Origin: Photobacterium lipolyticum
Lineage (GTDB): Bacteria > Pseudomonadota > Gammaproteobacteria > Enterobacterales > Vibrionaceae
Assembly (NCBI RefSeq): GCF_003026475.1
Contig: NZ_PYMC01000002.1
Coordinates: forward strand, 496,001-560,000
Direction of reading: 5' to 3'
DNA length: 64,000 nt
The first letter of the stretch is position 1. Each line of letters starts with the position of its first letter. The position numbers were made by a program, and so were the translations under genes. The notes under the pieces were generated by a model. That model was given only the letters and a program-made list of their open reading frames with translations, was not told the DNA's origin and ran no database searches. Of this stretch, positions 29,312 through 37,262 are shown one piece after another.

Positions 29312-29584
29312 TCAGGTGAATGACAGACGGGTACCGTCCTCGGTATGACAATCGAACAAGGTCATTTCCCAAACGCCTTCGTCAGTCATATGACGCAAGA
29401 ACTCCCTACCACTTATAATAACCATAGCATGCCCCAGACCCACTACAAACGTAATCCCAGACGGATTGCTTGTCATCGTTATTTGCGGAGAACGTAAGGT
29501 TGTTATATAGGTAAACATGACTGCTTTTGGTCGTGAACGGACGGTGGTAGCGTGTTCAAGCCAGAACTTGTGATGCTTATGCAA
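29312..29584 (-). CDS. Hypothetical small protein
   Basis: Up to 90 aa, family not recognised. An internal ATG (MTSNPSGITFVVG...) would give about 54 aa. That C-terminal part, with FVVGLGHAMVIIS and MTLFDCHTEDG, looks like a compact alpha/beta fold, while the first 35 residues are less protein-like. 48 bases separate it from the next gene. Low certainty on start and on being translated. Confidence 0.35.
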   Translation of the reverse strand: MHKHHKFWLEHATTVRSRPKAVMFTYITTLRSPQITMTSNPSGITFVVGLGHAMVIISGREFLRHMTDEGVWEMTLFDCHTEDGTRLSFT

Positions 29585-29617
29585 CCGTATTAATTATTCG
29601 TAATTACAGCCCCTGAA

Positions 29618-29653
29618 AATAAAAATCCGGGAGCAAAATTGATCCCGGATTCT
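29618..29653 (-). terminator. Terminator of the amidinotransferase gene
   Basis: ATCCGGGA / TCCCGGAT stem with a 10-base loop, running into TTTTTAT on the minus strand, about 60 bases beyond the amidinotransferase stop codon. Confidence 0.8.
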
Positions 29654-29714
29654 GTCGATATTTAGGATTATTCCCATCCAATAGAATATCCTAAAGGAGA
29701 CGCTTTATAATTTA

Positions 29715-30947
29715 TTAGTATTCCCAGTGACTGATATCGTGCGCCCCTGCAAATTGATTCGGGAAGTAATCTTCACACGTACCTTCACGCCAAACATCTG
29801 CAGTTGCACAGTGTAAGCCCCCGCCAAAGGCATAAGCGTCACGCAAATCAACAGGAACAACTTCAAAACCAAGCTTATCAAACTGCTCTTGCTGGGCTTT
29901 TTCCGATGCTTCGACACACACGGTTTTATGGTCAAGGATCAGTGTATTCATTGATAGCCATGTGCTTGAATAACATAGTGGCGGTGGGTTATCCCAAGCT
30001 GGGTTAACCGCTTCAACAATTTGCCAGTCATTCTTTTCAAAGATTTCACGTTGGCCTTTGAACAATGGGCGATTGGGGTTAAGCAGCATGAGTCCCGGGC
30101 GAAGCGGACAGAATGTTGCGTCAATATGAATTGGGTGGTTATCTTCAAAGCTTAAGGTGTGAACACGATAGCCCTGAGGTTCATAACGACGTTTGATCCA
30201 GCGAATACCGGCTAAGTTCGTTGTCAGTCCATGCTGAACAAAGATATCTTTACCTAAGCGCATGATATCAGCGGCATCAAAAAGAATATCAGTCTCTTTG
30301 GTACTGTATTCTTTACGAAGCGAACGGGCCATGGTTTCTGCATCAGAAAGATGTTCATAAGCGGCAACATAATCCATGCGGAAGCTATCATCAGAAAGAC
30401 GAGGACGTGGCGCTTGTTCAATTAAGCATTCAGGATCTGATTCGAAATATTCGCGCAGTAAATCAACATAAGCGAGATATTCAAAATAACGGCTGCGGAA
30501 GCTCATCGGTGCCATCAGTATGCTTTTACCCATGGTTAGCAAGCAGTCTCGTGGGGGCATGACACCAAAACCAGAGCTGATGGTAAAATCTGGCGTAGTA
30601 ATACGCTCGTGCCAATCAACCGCTCCCGGACGGTCAACAATAATTCCACGATCTTCCAGTTGCTTGGCAAAGCCGTTTAAACATTCATTTGCACGATCAA
30701 TAGACTCTTGAGTCCGACGCCCTGCTTTCCCTCCGCGCATCGGTGAGTCCGCAGGGATCTTTTCATTACTTGCCGGGCATGCCTCTGGAATATGCTGGTT
30801 ATCGGCAATACCAACAATTACATGACGTAGAGGATCGAAGTCATTATAAGATTCAACGTGAAGGCCAGGACGAACATATGGAACGCCACTGTCTTTTCTT
30901 TCAAGAGGCGCTGAAGCATTTGGATATAGATCGTTGGAAACACTCAT
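29715..30947 (-). CDS. Glycine/inosamine amidinotransferase family protein
   Basis: 410 aa of the amidinotransferase (AGAT) fold. These enzymes move an amidino group from arginine to an amine acceptor through a covalent Cys intermediate. The predicted catalytic residues are present: His and Asp in HPIHIDATFCPL and Cys in GGGLHCATADVW near residue 385. The N-terminal SYNDFDPLRHVIVGIAD matches the family opening. The acceptor (glycine or another amine) cannot be read from sequence. It is transcribed divergently from an AraC-type regulator across a 489-base gap, with its own terminator. Confidence 0.85.
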   Translation of the reverse strand: MSVSNDLYPNASAPLERKDSGVPYVRPGLHVESYNDFDPLRHVIVGIADNQHIPEACPASNEKIPADSPMRGGKAGRRTQESIDRANECLNGFAKQLEDRGIIVDRPGAVDWHERITTPDFTISSGFGVMPPRDCLLTMGKSILMAPMSFRSRYFEYLAYVDLLREYFESDPECLIEQAPRPRLSDDSFRMDYVAAYEHLSDAETMARSLRKEYSTKETDILFDAADIMRLGKDIFVQHGLTTNLAGIRWIKRRYEPQGYRVHTLSFEDNHPIHIDATFCPLRPGLMLLNPNRPLFKGQREIFEKNDWQIVEAVNPAWDNPPPLCYSSTWLSMNTLILDHKTVCVEASEKAQQEQFDKLGFEVVPVDLRDAYAFGGGLHCATADVWREGTCEDYFPNQFAGAHDISHWEY

Positions 30948-31436
30948 TACATAATCTCCAAGAGAATTAACATGAACAATTAAACAGGTATATTAATAAC
31001 CATCTTTCCAAAAAACATAAGCAAGTCTGATAGCTATATTTAACCCTTTCTAGTTTCTTAATTAATAATTAGATGATTGATACCTACATATAAAAACGAT
31101 ATAAAATTAATCTTTATGCTTGATGAGCCTGGAATATTATTGCTCTTCAATGGTTATAATATGCCGCGTCAGCGTGACGAAATATAGTCATTTAATGCTG
31201 ACAAATGGCTGATCTATGCTTTCATTTGCTGATATAGCAAAAAGGTGGTTATTGAACCTTATTAAAATGTGATCTATGCCCTGTTAGCGACAGAATAAAC
31301 ATAAATCACCTGTATGTCACACAGGCATACTGATAGGTAGCATTTATGTGGTTTGATATCACGTTTCTAAATTTCCAATGTGGTTTTTACCGTAGTCTAA
31401 AGCGACCATGCAAGGAGGTAGAGCGAGGGAAAGAAT
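30948..31436. promoter_or_regulatory. Divergent control region, amidinotransferase / AraC regulator
   Basis: 489 bases, AT-rich, no gene. The 10-mer TGATCTATGC occurs twice in the same orientation (31210-31219 and 31270-31279), exactly 60 bases apart. That arrangement fits paired half-sites for an AraC-type protein on one face of the helix. The regulator's ribosome site GGAGGTAGAGCGAGGGAAAG precedes the ATG at 31437. Confidence 0.45.
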
Positions 31437-32369
31437 ATGTATCAGCGCATTAAAGCCAATACACCTGAATTTCTTATGTTTGATATTCAAGAGGTAGAAG
31501 AAACAGAGCATATGATTTTTGCAGCAGATTACATTCTGGTCTGGCCACGCCATTGTAAATGTACGTTGCACTTAGGTACGTCACACTATGATCTTAAGCC
31601 CGGCCAGCTAGTATTACTAGCGCCGTTTAATCCTTTCCGTATAGTATTAGGCCCGCTCGAGGACGGTGCTGAGCATGGCTGTGATGAACTTCACTTCCGT
31701 TTAAATGCACTGGGGCAGACATTTGTTGACAGCGTGCAATTTAGCAATATAAAAAAAATGTTAGATCAATCACGTAGCGGTATGTTGTTTGATATTCCTG
31801 CAAATTCAGAAATCTACACCTTTTTAAAGATGCTGGAAAACACGTTTGAATTTTCGCAGGTACTGAACCTACTGAGCTTGCTTGATAAGCTGTCTCATGT
31901 ACAACCGACTACGACCTTCCTCGCTGACAATTTTGAGATAAAAAATAGCCAGCGAATCGAAGAGCGGGTACAGATTGCTTTAAAGTATATTGCCAATAAT
32001 TTAGCTGAACCTTTATCTGTATCAATCGTAGCCGATCAATTACATATGGCCGAGAGCACCTTCTCGCGGTTTTTTCATGCCAATATGGGAATTACTTTTC
32101 GCCAGTATATTATTGAACAGCGAGTGCGTCAGGCGGCACGTTATTTAGTGATCACTGACTGGAGCATTGCTCACATTGGTGCAGAAGTGGGATTTTCTTC
32201 ACTCTCAAACTTTAATTCCAAGTTCAAATGCTTACTAAAACTGACACCAAAAGAATATCGTTCAAGCCATATTGATATGCGAAAAAATATAGGGCAGCAT
32301 CGTTCTATTGAAGGGCAATTACAAAATCAACTGATGAACACGAATAACAATTACCCATATATGTCGTGA
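31437..32369 (+). CDS. AraC family transcriptional regulator
   Basis: 310 aa. The N-terminal half has a cupin-like effector domain (CTLHLGTSHYDLKPGQLVLLAP). The C-terminal half (about 180-280) is an AraC double helix-turn-helix with LSVSIVADQLHMAESTFSR and IAHIGAEVGFSSLSNFNSK, ending LTPKEYR. It is divergent from the amidinotransferase and probably controls that gene and perhaps the transporter operon on its other side. The effector is unknown. Confidence 0.9.
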   Translation: MYQRIKANTPEFLMFDIQEVEETEHMIFAADYILVWPRHCKCTLHLGTSHYDLKPGQLVLLAPFNPFRIVLGPLEDGAEHGCDELHFRLNALGQTFVDSVQFSNIKKMLDQSRSGMLFDIPANSEIYTFLKMLENTFEFSQVLNLLSLLDKLSHVQPTTTFLADNFEIKNSQRIEERVQIALKYIANNLAEPLSVSIVADQLHMAESTFSRFFHANMGITFRQYIIEQRVRQAARYLVITDWSIAHIGAEVGFSSLSNFNSKFKCLLKLTPKEYRSSHIDMRKNIGQHRSIEGQLQNQLMNTNNNYPYMS

Positions 32370-32398
32370 TTGTTTATTGAGTGAATTATGCTTCCATT

Positions 32399-32434
32399 AA
32401 TAATGGCTGGTATTTAAAATTCCCAGCCATTATT
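32399..32434. terminator. Bidirectional terminator-like hairpin
   Basis: Perfect 12-bp stem AATAATGGCTGG / CCAGCCATTATT between the convergent AraC and symporter genes. It can serve both strands, though the T-runs are short. Confidence 0.65.
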
Positions 32435-32462
32435 TACTGCTACTCATTCAGTATTATTTAAA

Positions 32463-33923
32463 TTAACGTGAAATAATATCGCGTTCTATAGAATGAAGTT
32501 GAAATGCTTTGGCAACAACCCAATAAGAAAAACATGCCAATATTGAAGCGTACATTGGTGCTTCAACCCAGCCAAGATCAAAACGAAGGAAAAGCGTACA
32601 TCCCGTCGCGAAACCAATCACTATAGAGAATAACGCTGCGTAAATGTTAGAAGGAATAAAATGAGCCAATAGTGTCGGGGCAACCAAAGCCGCCATCAGG
32701 GTACCTGAACCTAAAATAGCCAGCATCGACAGCATAAACGGCGGCGCATATAACATAATAACGAAACCCGCTCCGCCCAATACCCAAACGGCAAAACGGT
32801 TCAGATGCAACAGCGATTTATCGGAGAGCTTACAATTGGGCCAGATAGCCTGACGCAGATCATGAGACACCGAGCCGGCAATCGAGTGTAAGACCGAATT
32901 GGTGGTTGATTTCATCGCAAAGAGAATAAATAAAGTCACCACCGCTGAGACGGTTGGCGACAGGAACGTAGTTAAAAATGTCGGCATTGCCTGATCTGGG
33001 TTTTCAAGTCCAGGTACTTTAACTCGGGTATAAAGCCCTGCAATCGGTACCAAGCTCAGTAAGCAAGCCATCGGGGTCATGTAGGCTGCAATATGGTGTA
33101 ATTTGGTTTTGGATGATAATGCCATAAAACGAACAGACATATAGGGTAAGGTGGCACTGTAAATAAACGCGTAGGGCAATACCATCAGCACGTGCCATAC
33201 CGACGATCCATAAGGCCCGGAATCGCTTGGGGCTAACAGATCGGGATCGATAGCATTAAGGCTATCTAACAGCTCTGCAACAGGCATATCAGTAAAAATT
33301 GTCCAGACAATAACCAGGGCCGAAATGCACATCCCGACAACCATAAAAGCATCGGTAAATGCGACCGCTGCCAACCCGCCAATTGAGGTATAAACCACAA
33401 TGATCGCAATCATTAGCAGCGATGCCGTATTTTGTTCAATACCGAGCCAGGGAGCGGCAAGTAAGCCTAATGCTTTAATCTGACCCACCAGAAAGACCAG
33501 CAGCAGGACAATGGTGATTATCGCCACAAAGGCTTGGGTGATTCGCTTGACCGAATCGGGACCTTCATGACTGCGGGCGACGTATTCCGGTAGCGTTAGG
33601 CTACCTATCTGCTGCGCTTTTTGATGAAGAAAACGGGCGCAGAACAGAACAGCAAAAACCATTGCCGGGGCAAAAAAGAAGTTGCCAAGCAGCTCGATGG
33701 CACCGTATTTATAGGCAACACCTGGCGAGCCCATAAATCCCCAGCCAGAAAAGCCTGTCGCCACGATGGTGGCCCCTCCAATGAAGGGCCCCAAACTGTT
33801 AGCTGCCAATAGAAAACCACCTTCACCCTTACTCGAATGCACAATCTTGTTACTGTACAGTGCTAAGCCGATCATGATGATCACAGTGGCAATTAGCAGC
33901 GCCCAGTTTAATAAGATGGCCAT
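32463..33923 (-). CDS. Sodium:solute symporter family transporter
   Basis: 486 aa with about 12-13 membrane spans. The SSS-family features are GFSGWGFMGSPGVAYKYG in the first helices and FILFAMKSTTNSVLHSIAGS near the sodium site. It imports a solute with Na+, and the substrate is not evident. It is the last gene of a three-gene leftward unit (48-aa membrane protein, EamA transporter, symporter), 14 bases after the EamA stop. CGGAGGTTACG is a good ribosome site. Confidence 0.9.
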   Translation of the reverse strand: MAILLNWALLIATVIIMIGLALYSNKIVHSSKGEGGFLLAANSLGPFIGGATIVATGFSGWGFMGSPGVAYKYGAIELLGNFFFAPAMVFAVLFCARFLHQKAQQIGSLTLPEYVARSHEGPDSVKRITQAFVAIITIVLLLVFLVGQIKALGLLAAPWLGIEQNTASLLMIAIIVVYTSIGGLAAVAFTDAFMVVGMCISALVIVWTIFTDMPVAELLDSLNAIDPDLLAPSDSGPYGSSVWHVLMVLPYAFIYSATLPYMSVRFMALSSKTKLHHIAAYMTPMACLLSLVPIAGLYTRVKVPGLENPDQAMPTFLTTFLSPTVSAVVTLFILFAMKSTTNSVLHSIAGSVSHDLRQAIWPNCKLSDKSLLHLNRFAVWVLGGAGFVIMLYAPPFMLSMLAILGSGTLMAALVAPTLLAHFIPSNIYAALFSIVIGFATGCTLFLRFDLGWVEAPMYASILACFSYWVVAKAFQLHSIERDIISR

Positions 33924-33937
33924 CGTAACCTCCGTGG

Positions 33938-34879
33938 TTATTGTTGGGTGGTGGCTTTAGCTTGTTTGGCATTGCTGTGCTTTTTCGCCATCGATAGCAC
34001 GATTTCACCCATACCACCGGCGATGACAAGGATCCCTCCCAGTGTTTGCAGCGCAGTAAGCGATTCGCCAAACATGCTGATACCAATACCTGCGCCAACC
34101 ACGGTTTCAAAGTAAGAGACACAAGCGAGCTCGGCGGCTTTCAGGTGCTTAGCGGCAATGGTAAGCAGTGACAACGCGCCAAAGCCAATGAAAAAGCCCA
34201 TCGAGATCAACCACACCCAAGAGCTGGTATCCATCTTCGCAAGTGACGGCGGGTTAACGGTAAAACAAAGTGCAATGGCAACTGCACCAAATAAGAAGTT
34301 ATAGAATGAACGAGAGTCAGAGCTGACATCGGTACGGTAGCGGCTGAAGAACAGATACAGACCGTAGCCAACCCCGGATGCCAAACCTAACATGTCACCA
34401 ATAAAATTCTCTTTCGAAAAGGAGAGTGACACGGTTAATCCACTTGTCGAATCATAATTAATGATGCCGATAATGAATAAACAGCCGATGAAAACCGCGG
34501 TGAGTAAGCCGGCTGTCAGTTTTGATATTTTTTCCTTCAGGAAAATAGCCGCCAGTATGGTTGAGAATACAGGGCCGGTATAAATAAGGAATACCGCATT
34601 GGCCAGTGTTGTGTGCTGCGTTGATGAAACATATGCCGCTAAGCAAAGCCCTAAACAAGCCCCGCTGGCAATGACTGACGGTGTTAATTTAGTTGACTTG
34701 ATGAGCATGGTTTTCCCCTGATGAAGCATCAGAGCAAAGACACAAATGGCACCTACCGTCATTCGGGTAAAGGCGATAACATCGCCGCTGGTGTTGATAT
34801 TACGGGCAAACAATCCGACACAGCCCATCAGGGCTGCCGATACAATCATGGTGCTATAACCTAATGTTTTGGTATTCAT
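33938..34879 (-). CDS. EamA/DMT family transporter
   Basis: 313 aa with ten membrane spans in two EamA repeats (about 5-135 and 150-290; for example ANAVFLIYTGPVFSTILAAIFLKEKIS). DMT members are usually metabolite or amino-acid exporters. Together with the adjacent symporter it suggests linked export and import of related compounds. It starts 2 bases after the stop of the 48-aa gene. Confidence 0.9.
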   Translation of the reverse strand: MNTKTLGYSTMIVSAALMGCVGLFARNINTSGDVIAFTRMTVGAICVFALMLHQGKTMLIKSTKLTPSVIASGACLGLCLAAYVSSTQHTTLANAVFLIYTGPVFSTILAAIFLKEKISKLTAGLLTAVFIGCLFIIGIINYDSTSGLTVSLSFSKENFIGDMLGLASGVGYGLYLFFSRYRTDVSSDSRSFYNFLFGAVAIALCFTVNPPSLAKMDTSSWVWLISMGFFIGFGALSLLTIAAKHLKAAELACVSYFETVVGAGIGISMFGESLTALQTLGGILVIAGGMGEIVLSMAKKHSNAKQAKATTQQ

Positions 34880-34881
34880 GA

Positions 34882-35028
34882 CTAACCTCTTCGATCGTTA
34901 TTATTTGATTGGTCATTGAGCATTCCACCGCCCGCTGTATGTTGATAGCCAAAAATGACGGCCACAATCCCCCATAGCAACAGGTTGGCAATAATAAACA
35001 CGTCCACAGACCAATATCCAGTAAGCAT
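34882..35028 (-). CDS. 48-aa single-span membrane protein
   Basis: Opens MLTGYWSVDVFIIANLLLW, continues GIVAVIFGYQHTAGGGMLND and ends in a polar tail with NNNDRRG. One membrane helix lies at about residues 9-28. The AAGGGATAAAG upstream of the ATG at 35028 serves as ribosome site. The stop is 2 bases before the EamA start, so translation is probably coupled. Small one-span proteins often assist a neighbouring transporter; I do not recognise a family. Too short to be caught by usual gene calling. Confidence 0.6.
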   Translation of the reverse strand: MLTGYWSVDVFIIANLLLWGIVAVIFGYQHTAGGGMLNDQSNNNDRRG

Positions 35029-35440
35029 CTTTATCCCTTATACAAGATCACAATATACTGATAAAAACGGATAGACTTCGACCGTAGTAAAACAACAACA
35101 GCCGCACTTATCCATCTGATTTTTATTGATATTATCCTTCATCTTTTTTTTGTTCATCGACATCAGTTACCCAATGTCAATACACACTAAAAAGCAGCTT
35201 GTTGGTGTCTATCTTGGATGACGGACAGGAAGATAACTAGCCAAAAACTGCTGGTTACTTGCTGATTACTGCCGATGGATTTAGTTTGTGAACAGAGGAG
35301 GTATTCTGGCTCTTTAAGTTATTGAAAAATTGAAAACGTATCTTTTTGATTGGGACCATAATAAGCTTGATAGAGCGGTAGATCTTGTAAAATACCAGAC
35401 CTTACCAAAGGCTGCTTCGTTAGCCTTTCAGGAGATAACA
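35029..35440 (+). other. Intergenic region upstream of the transporter operon
   Basis: AT-rich, with the divergent promoters for the leftward transporter unit and the rightward GNAT relic presumably inside. I see no gene, strong palindrome or clear -35/-10 pair. Confidence 0.4.
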
Positions 35441-35521
35441 ATGGACGTTAAACTTCGGCAAGCGCGGGAAAGTGACATTCCGTTTCTGCAGTTGCTTAGA
35501 AACATGACAATGAACCACTTA
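35441..35521 (+). pseudogene. GNAT acetyltransferase N-terminal remnant
   Basis: GGAGATAACA precedes an ATG whose first 27 codons read MDVKLRQARESDIPFLQLL then RNMTMNHL, the typical opening of a GNAT N-acetyltransferase. The match stops exactly where the convergent gene at 35519-36184 ends; the frame then runs through that gene's antisense and stops at 35623. The rest of the GNAT domain (about 110 residues, including the acetyl-CoA loop) is absent, so this is a truncated relic. Confidence 0.6.
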
Positions 35522-36184
35522 CACGATAACACTTTCTTGCTGTTGTCGCTTTGTGACTTGCTGTTTGAACATGGCAAGCGATCCTTCGAATTCGGGCAGA
35601 ATAGTGAATGTCTTTGTGCTTGATTTATAACGGCCGATCTGGCGTTGTTCAGGACGGAACGTAAAGATGTAATCATCCAGCTCTTTGCTAAGGTAAAACT
35701 CGTCATCACGATATTGTTTCTGAGCGCTGCTAAAACATCGGTTAAAAAAATCCAGCAGTTCGTGAGCATGAGGTGACTGAAACATTTGATCGCCGATCGT
35801 GGCACCGTTTAGATCAGACACTAACACACGGTAACTATGTACACTGTATTTCATGATATCGAACAATTTACGCCGTTGTAACTGAGTCGGTTTTACCGCT
35901 ACATGCACCCGCCCTCTCGCTTCATAACGGATTGCCCCGGTCGATGCCATGAGGTTTACAATGGTGATTTCATCGATGATACCAATCATCTCTTCAGGCA
36001 TCAGTGCTGCTACCGCTCGATGGAACTGGCGGTTCTCCATGTCTGAACGTTGCAAATTCAGTAAACGGCCATCCGGCAAAATATAACCGCCGTCCTTGAC
36101 GTGCCGAGTGACACCAAAATGCGTCACGAGTTTGGACAGTAGCGCTTCATTAAAATTAGGTACTTGTTGGATGGTCATGCTCAC
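35519..36184 (-). CDS. Hypothetical protein, 221 aa
   Basis: No family recognised. Soluble, with mixed alpha/beta composition; GGYILPDGRLLNLQR near residue 32 and basic stretches at 95-110 stand out. There is no signal or membrane segment, and the C-terminus is Gln/Lys-rich (KQQVTKRQQQ). A start two codons downstream is equally possible. It is flanked by AT-rich DNA, and its stop coincides with the break in the GNAT relic, so it looks like inserted DNA. Confidence 0.6.
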   Translation of the reverse strand: MSMTIQQVPNFNEALLSKLVTHFGVTRHVKDGGYILPDGRLLNLQRSDMENRQFHRAVAALMPEEMIGIIDEITIVNLMASTGAIRYEARGRVHVAVKPTQLQRRKLFDIMKYSVHSYRVLVSDLNGATIGDQMFQSPHAHELLDFFNRCFSSAQKQYRDDEFYLSKELDDYIFTFRPEQRQIGRYKSSTKTFTILPEFEGSLAMFKQQVTKRQQQESVIV

Positions 36185-36356
36185 TCATAAAAAAACTGCA
36201 AAAATAGCATTTTTTTATGATTAACTAAAATCATAAAAATATCAGTGCGTAAAATCTCATTATGATGAAATTCTGTTGCAAGCCTAAAACCAAATCCAAT
36301 AATTATCTAATCAATAAAACAGAACTCCTCAAAGCGGCCTTTTTTGTACTTGAAGA

Positions 36357-36914
36357 TCAGCCGATAACAGCCACACCGAACAGGGTCTGATGACCACGTA
36401 GTACCAGGCCAAAGAGGATCAATCCAACCACCACAGCGATGACATCAAACCGCGCCTTTGGTTTTCCCCTCGGCACCAGGCTACTTCTTGGTTTAGCCCT
36501 ATAGATATCGATCAGGGCATAAACAAAGAAACCGCCAAATAGCAGAGTGGAAGCCAGATCACCATTAGCCAGCAAGTGAACGAAGGCCCAGAGGCAGATG
36601 GCGATCAACATAGGGTGTTTTAGCTTGGCACGGATATGGGTATCTAAATAGGCCGCGGTTAATAAGATAAAAACAACGGGCATCAGAGCGTGGGCAAGGG
36701 GCCGGGAAAAAGACAGCGGCGCCCACAGCTGATCTTTGGGGGCCAGAGCAAAACCGTGGAAGATCAGCAGTAAGGCAATCACCGATATAATGGAAAATAA
36801 CGCCAAGTAGGGCATTCTGCCCAACCGGGCAATCAGCTGCTGCCGAGGCCCTGCCATCGTGGGCAAGAGATGGATCGCGATAAACAGGAACAGTCCCAGT
36901 AATAAAAATTCCAT
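36357..36914 (-). CDS. NnrU family membrane protein
   Basis: 185 aa with five or six membrane spans, beginning EFLLLGLFLFIAIHLLPTM; the GPRQQLIARLGRMPYLALFS segment and HPMLIAICLWAFVHLLANGD are NnrU signatures. NnrU-like proteins are linked to nitric oxide/denitrification genes and distantly to isoprenoid/methyltransferase NnrU-like proteins; the exact role here is unknown. Good ribosome site AAGGAGATAAT. Monocistronic. Confidence 0.88.
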   Translation of the reverse strand: MEFLLLGLFLFIAIHLLPTMAGPRQQLIARLGRMPYLALFSIISVIALLLIFHGFALAPKDQLWAPLSFSRPLAHALMPVVFILLTAAYLDTHIRAKLKHPMLIAICLWAFVHLLANGDLASTLLFGGFFVYALIDIYRAKPRSSLVPRGKPKARFDVIAVVVGLILFGLVLRGHQTLFGVAVIG

Positions 36915-37023
36915 TATTATCTCCTTATAACTTAGATTATTAGCTACTTATCCGCATAACGGTTTATTGACTAATTGTAGGTCATTGATATTGCTGAATC
37001 ATGATTGAGTTAACGGCAGGTAT

Positions 37024-37050
37024 AAAAAAACCACTCTTACGAGCGGTTTT
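37024..37050 (-). terminator. Terminator downstream of the tRNA-like gene
   Basis: AACCGCTC / GAGTGGTT stem (one G-U), tetraloop GTAA, then seven T on the minus strand, 9 bases beyond the CCA end. Confidence 0.85.
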
Positions 37051-37058
37051 CTTAAATC

Positions 37059-37139
37059 TGGGTCTCCCTGCTGGACTTGAACCAGCGACATACGGATTAA
37101 CGTAACAATCCGCCGTTCTACCAACTGAACTAAGGGGGA
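37059..37139 (-). tRNA. tRNA-Asn-like gene with an expanded anticodon loop (possibly a pseudogene)
   Basis: On the minus strand the D-arm (GTTCAGTTGGTAGAAC), variable loop (ATGTC) and T-arm (GCTGG-TTCAAGT-CCAGC) match tRNA-Asn, and CCA is encoded. The anticodon stem GCGGA/TCCGT holds a 12-nt loop TTGTTACGTTAA instead of TTGTTAA. A 5-nt insertion has duplicated the GTT anticodon. The acceptor TCCCCCT/AGGGAGA has a C3-A70 mismatch, and position 73 is C rather than G. These three defects argue against normal function, yet the gene keeps a good terminator. A sequencing error alone would not explain all three. Confidence 0.7.
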
Positions 37140-37154
37140 ATTGTATGTTGCCTC

Positions 37155-37181
37155 GGGGTGGGATCACACCTATCCCTCCCC
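37155..37181. repeat. Stable palindrome upstream of the tRNA-like gene
   Basis: Arms GGGGTGGGAT and ATCCCTCCCC (one mismatch) with a 7-base loop, 15 bases before the tRNA 5' end. It could be a processing stem in the primary transcript or a relic of another structural RNA. Confidence 0.5.
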
Positions 37182-37262
37182 GTTAAAATTTGCATTCTTT
37201 CAAAAAGGACCATTGTTTAATATTTGTAGGTCAATGAATATATTAATGCTAATAATTTTGGG

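Noticed and set aside
37059-37139. Intron-containing tRNA
   Set aside because: The insertion is only 5 nt; bacterial tRNA introns are self-splicing and hundreds of bases long. A short duplication is the simpler reading.
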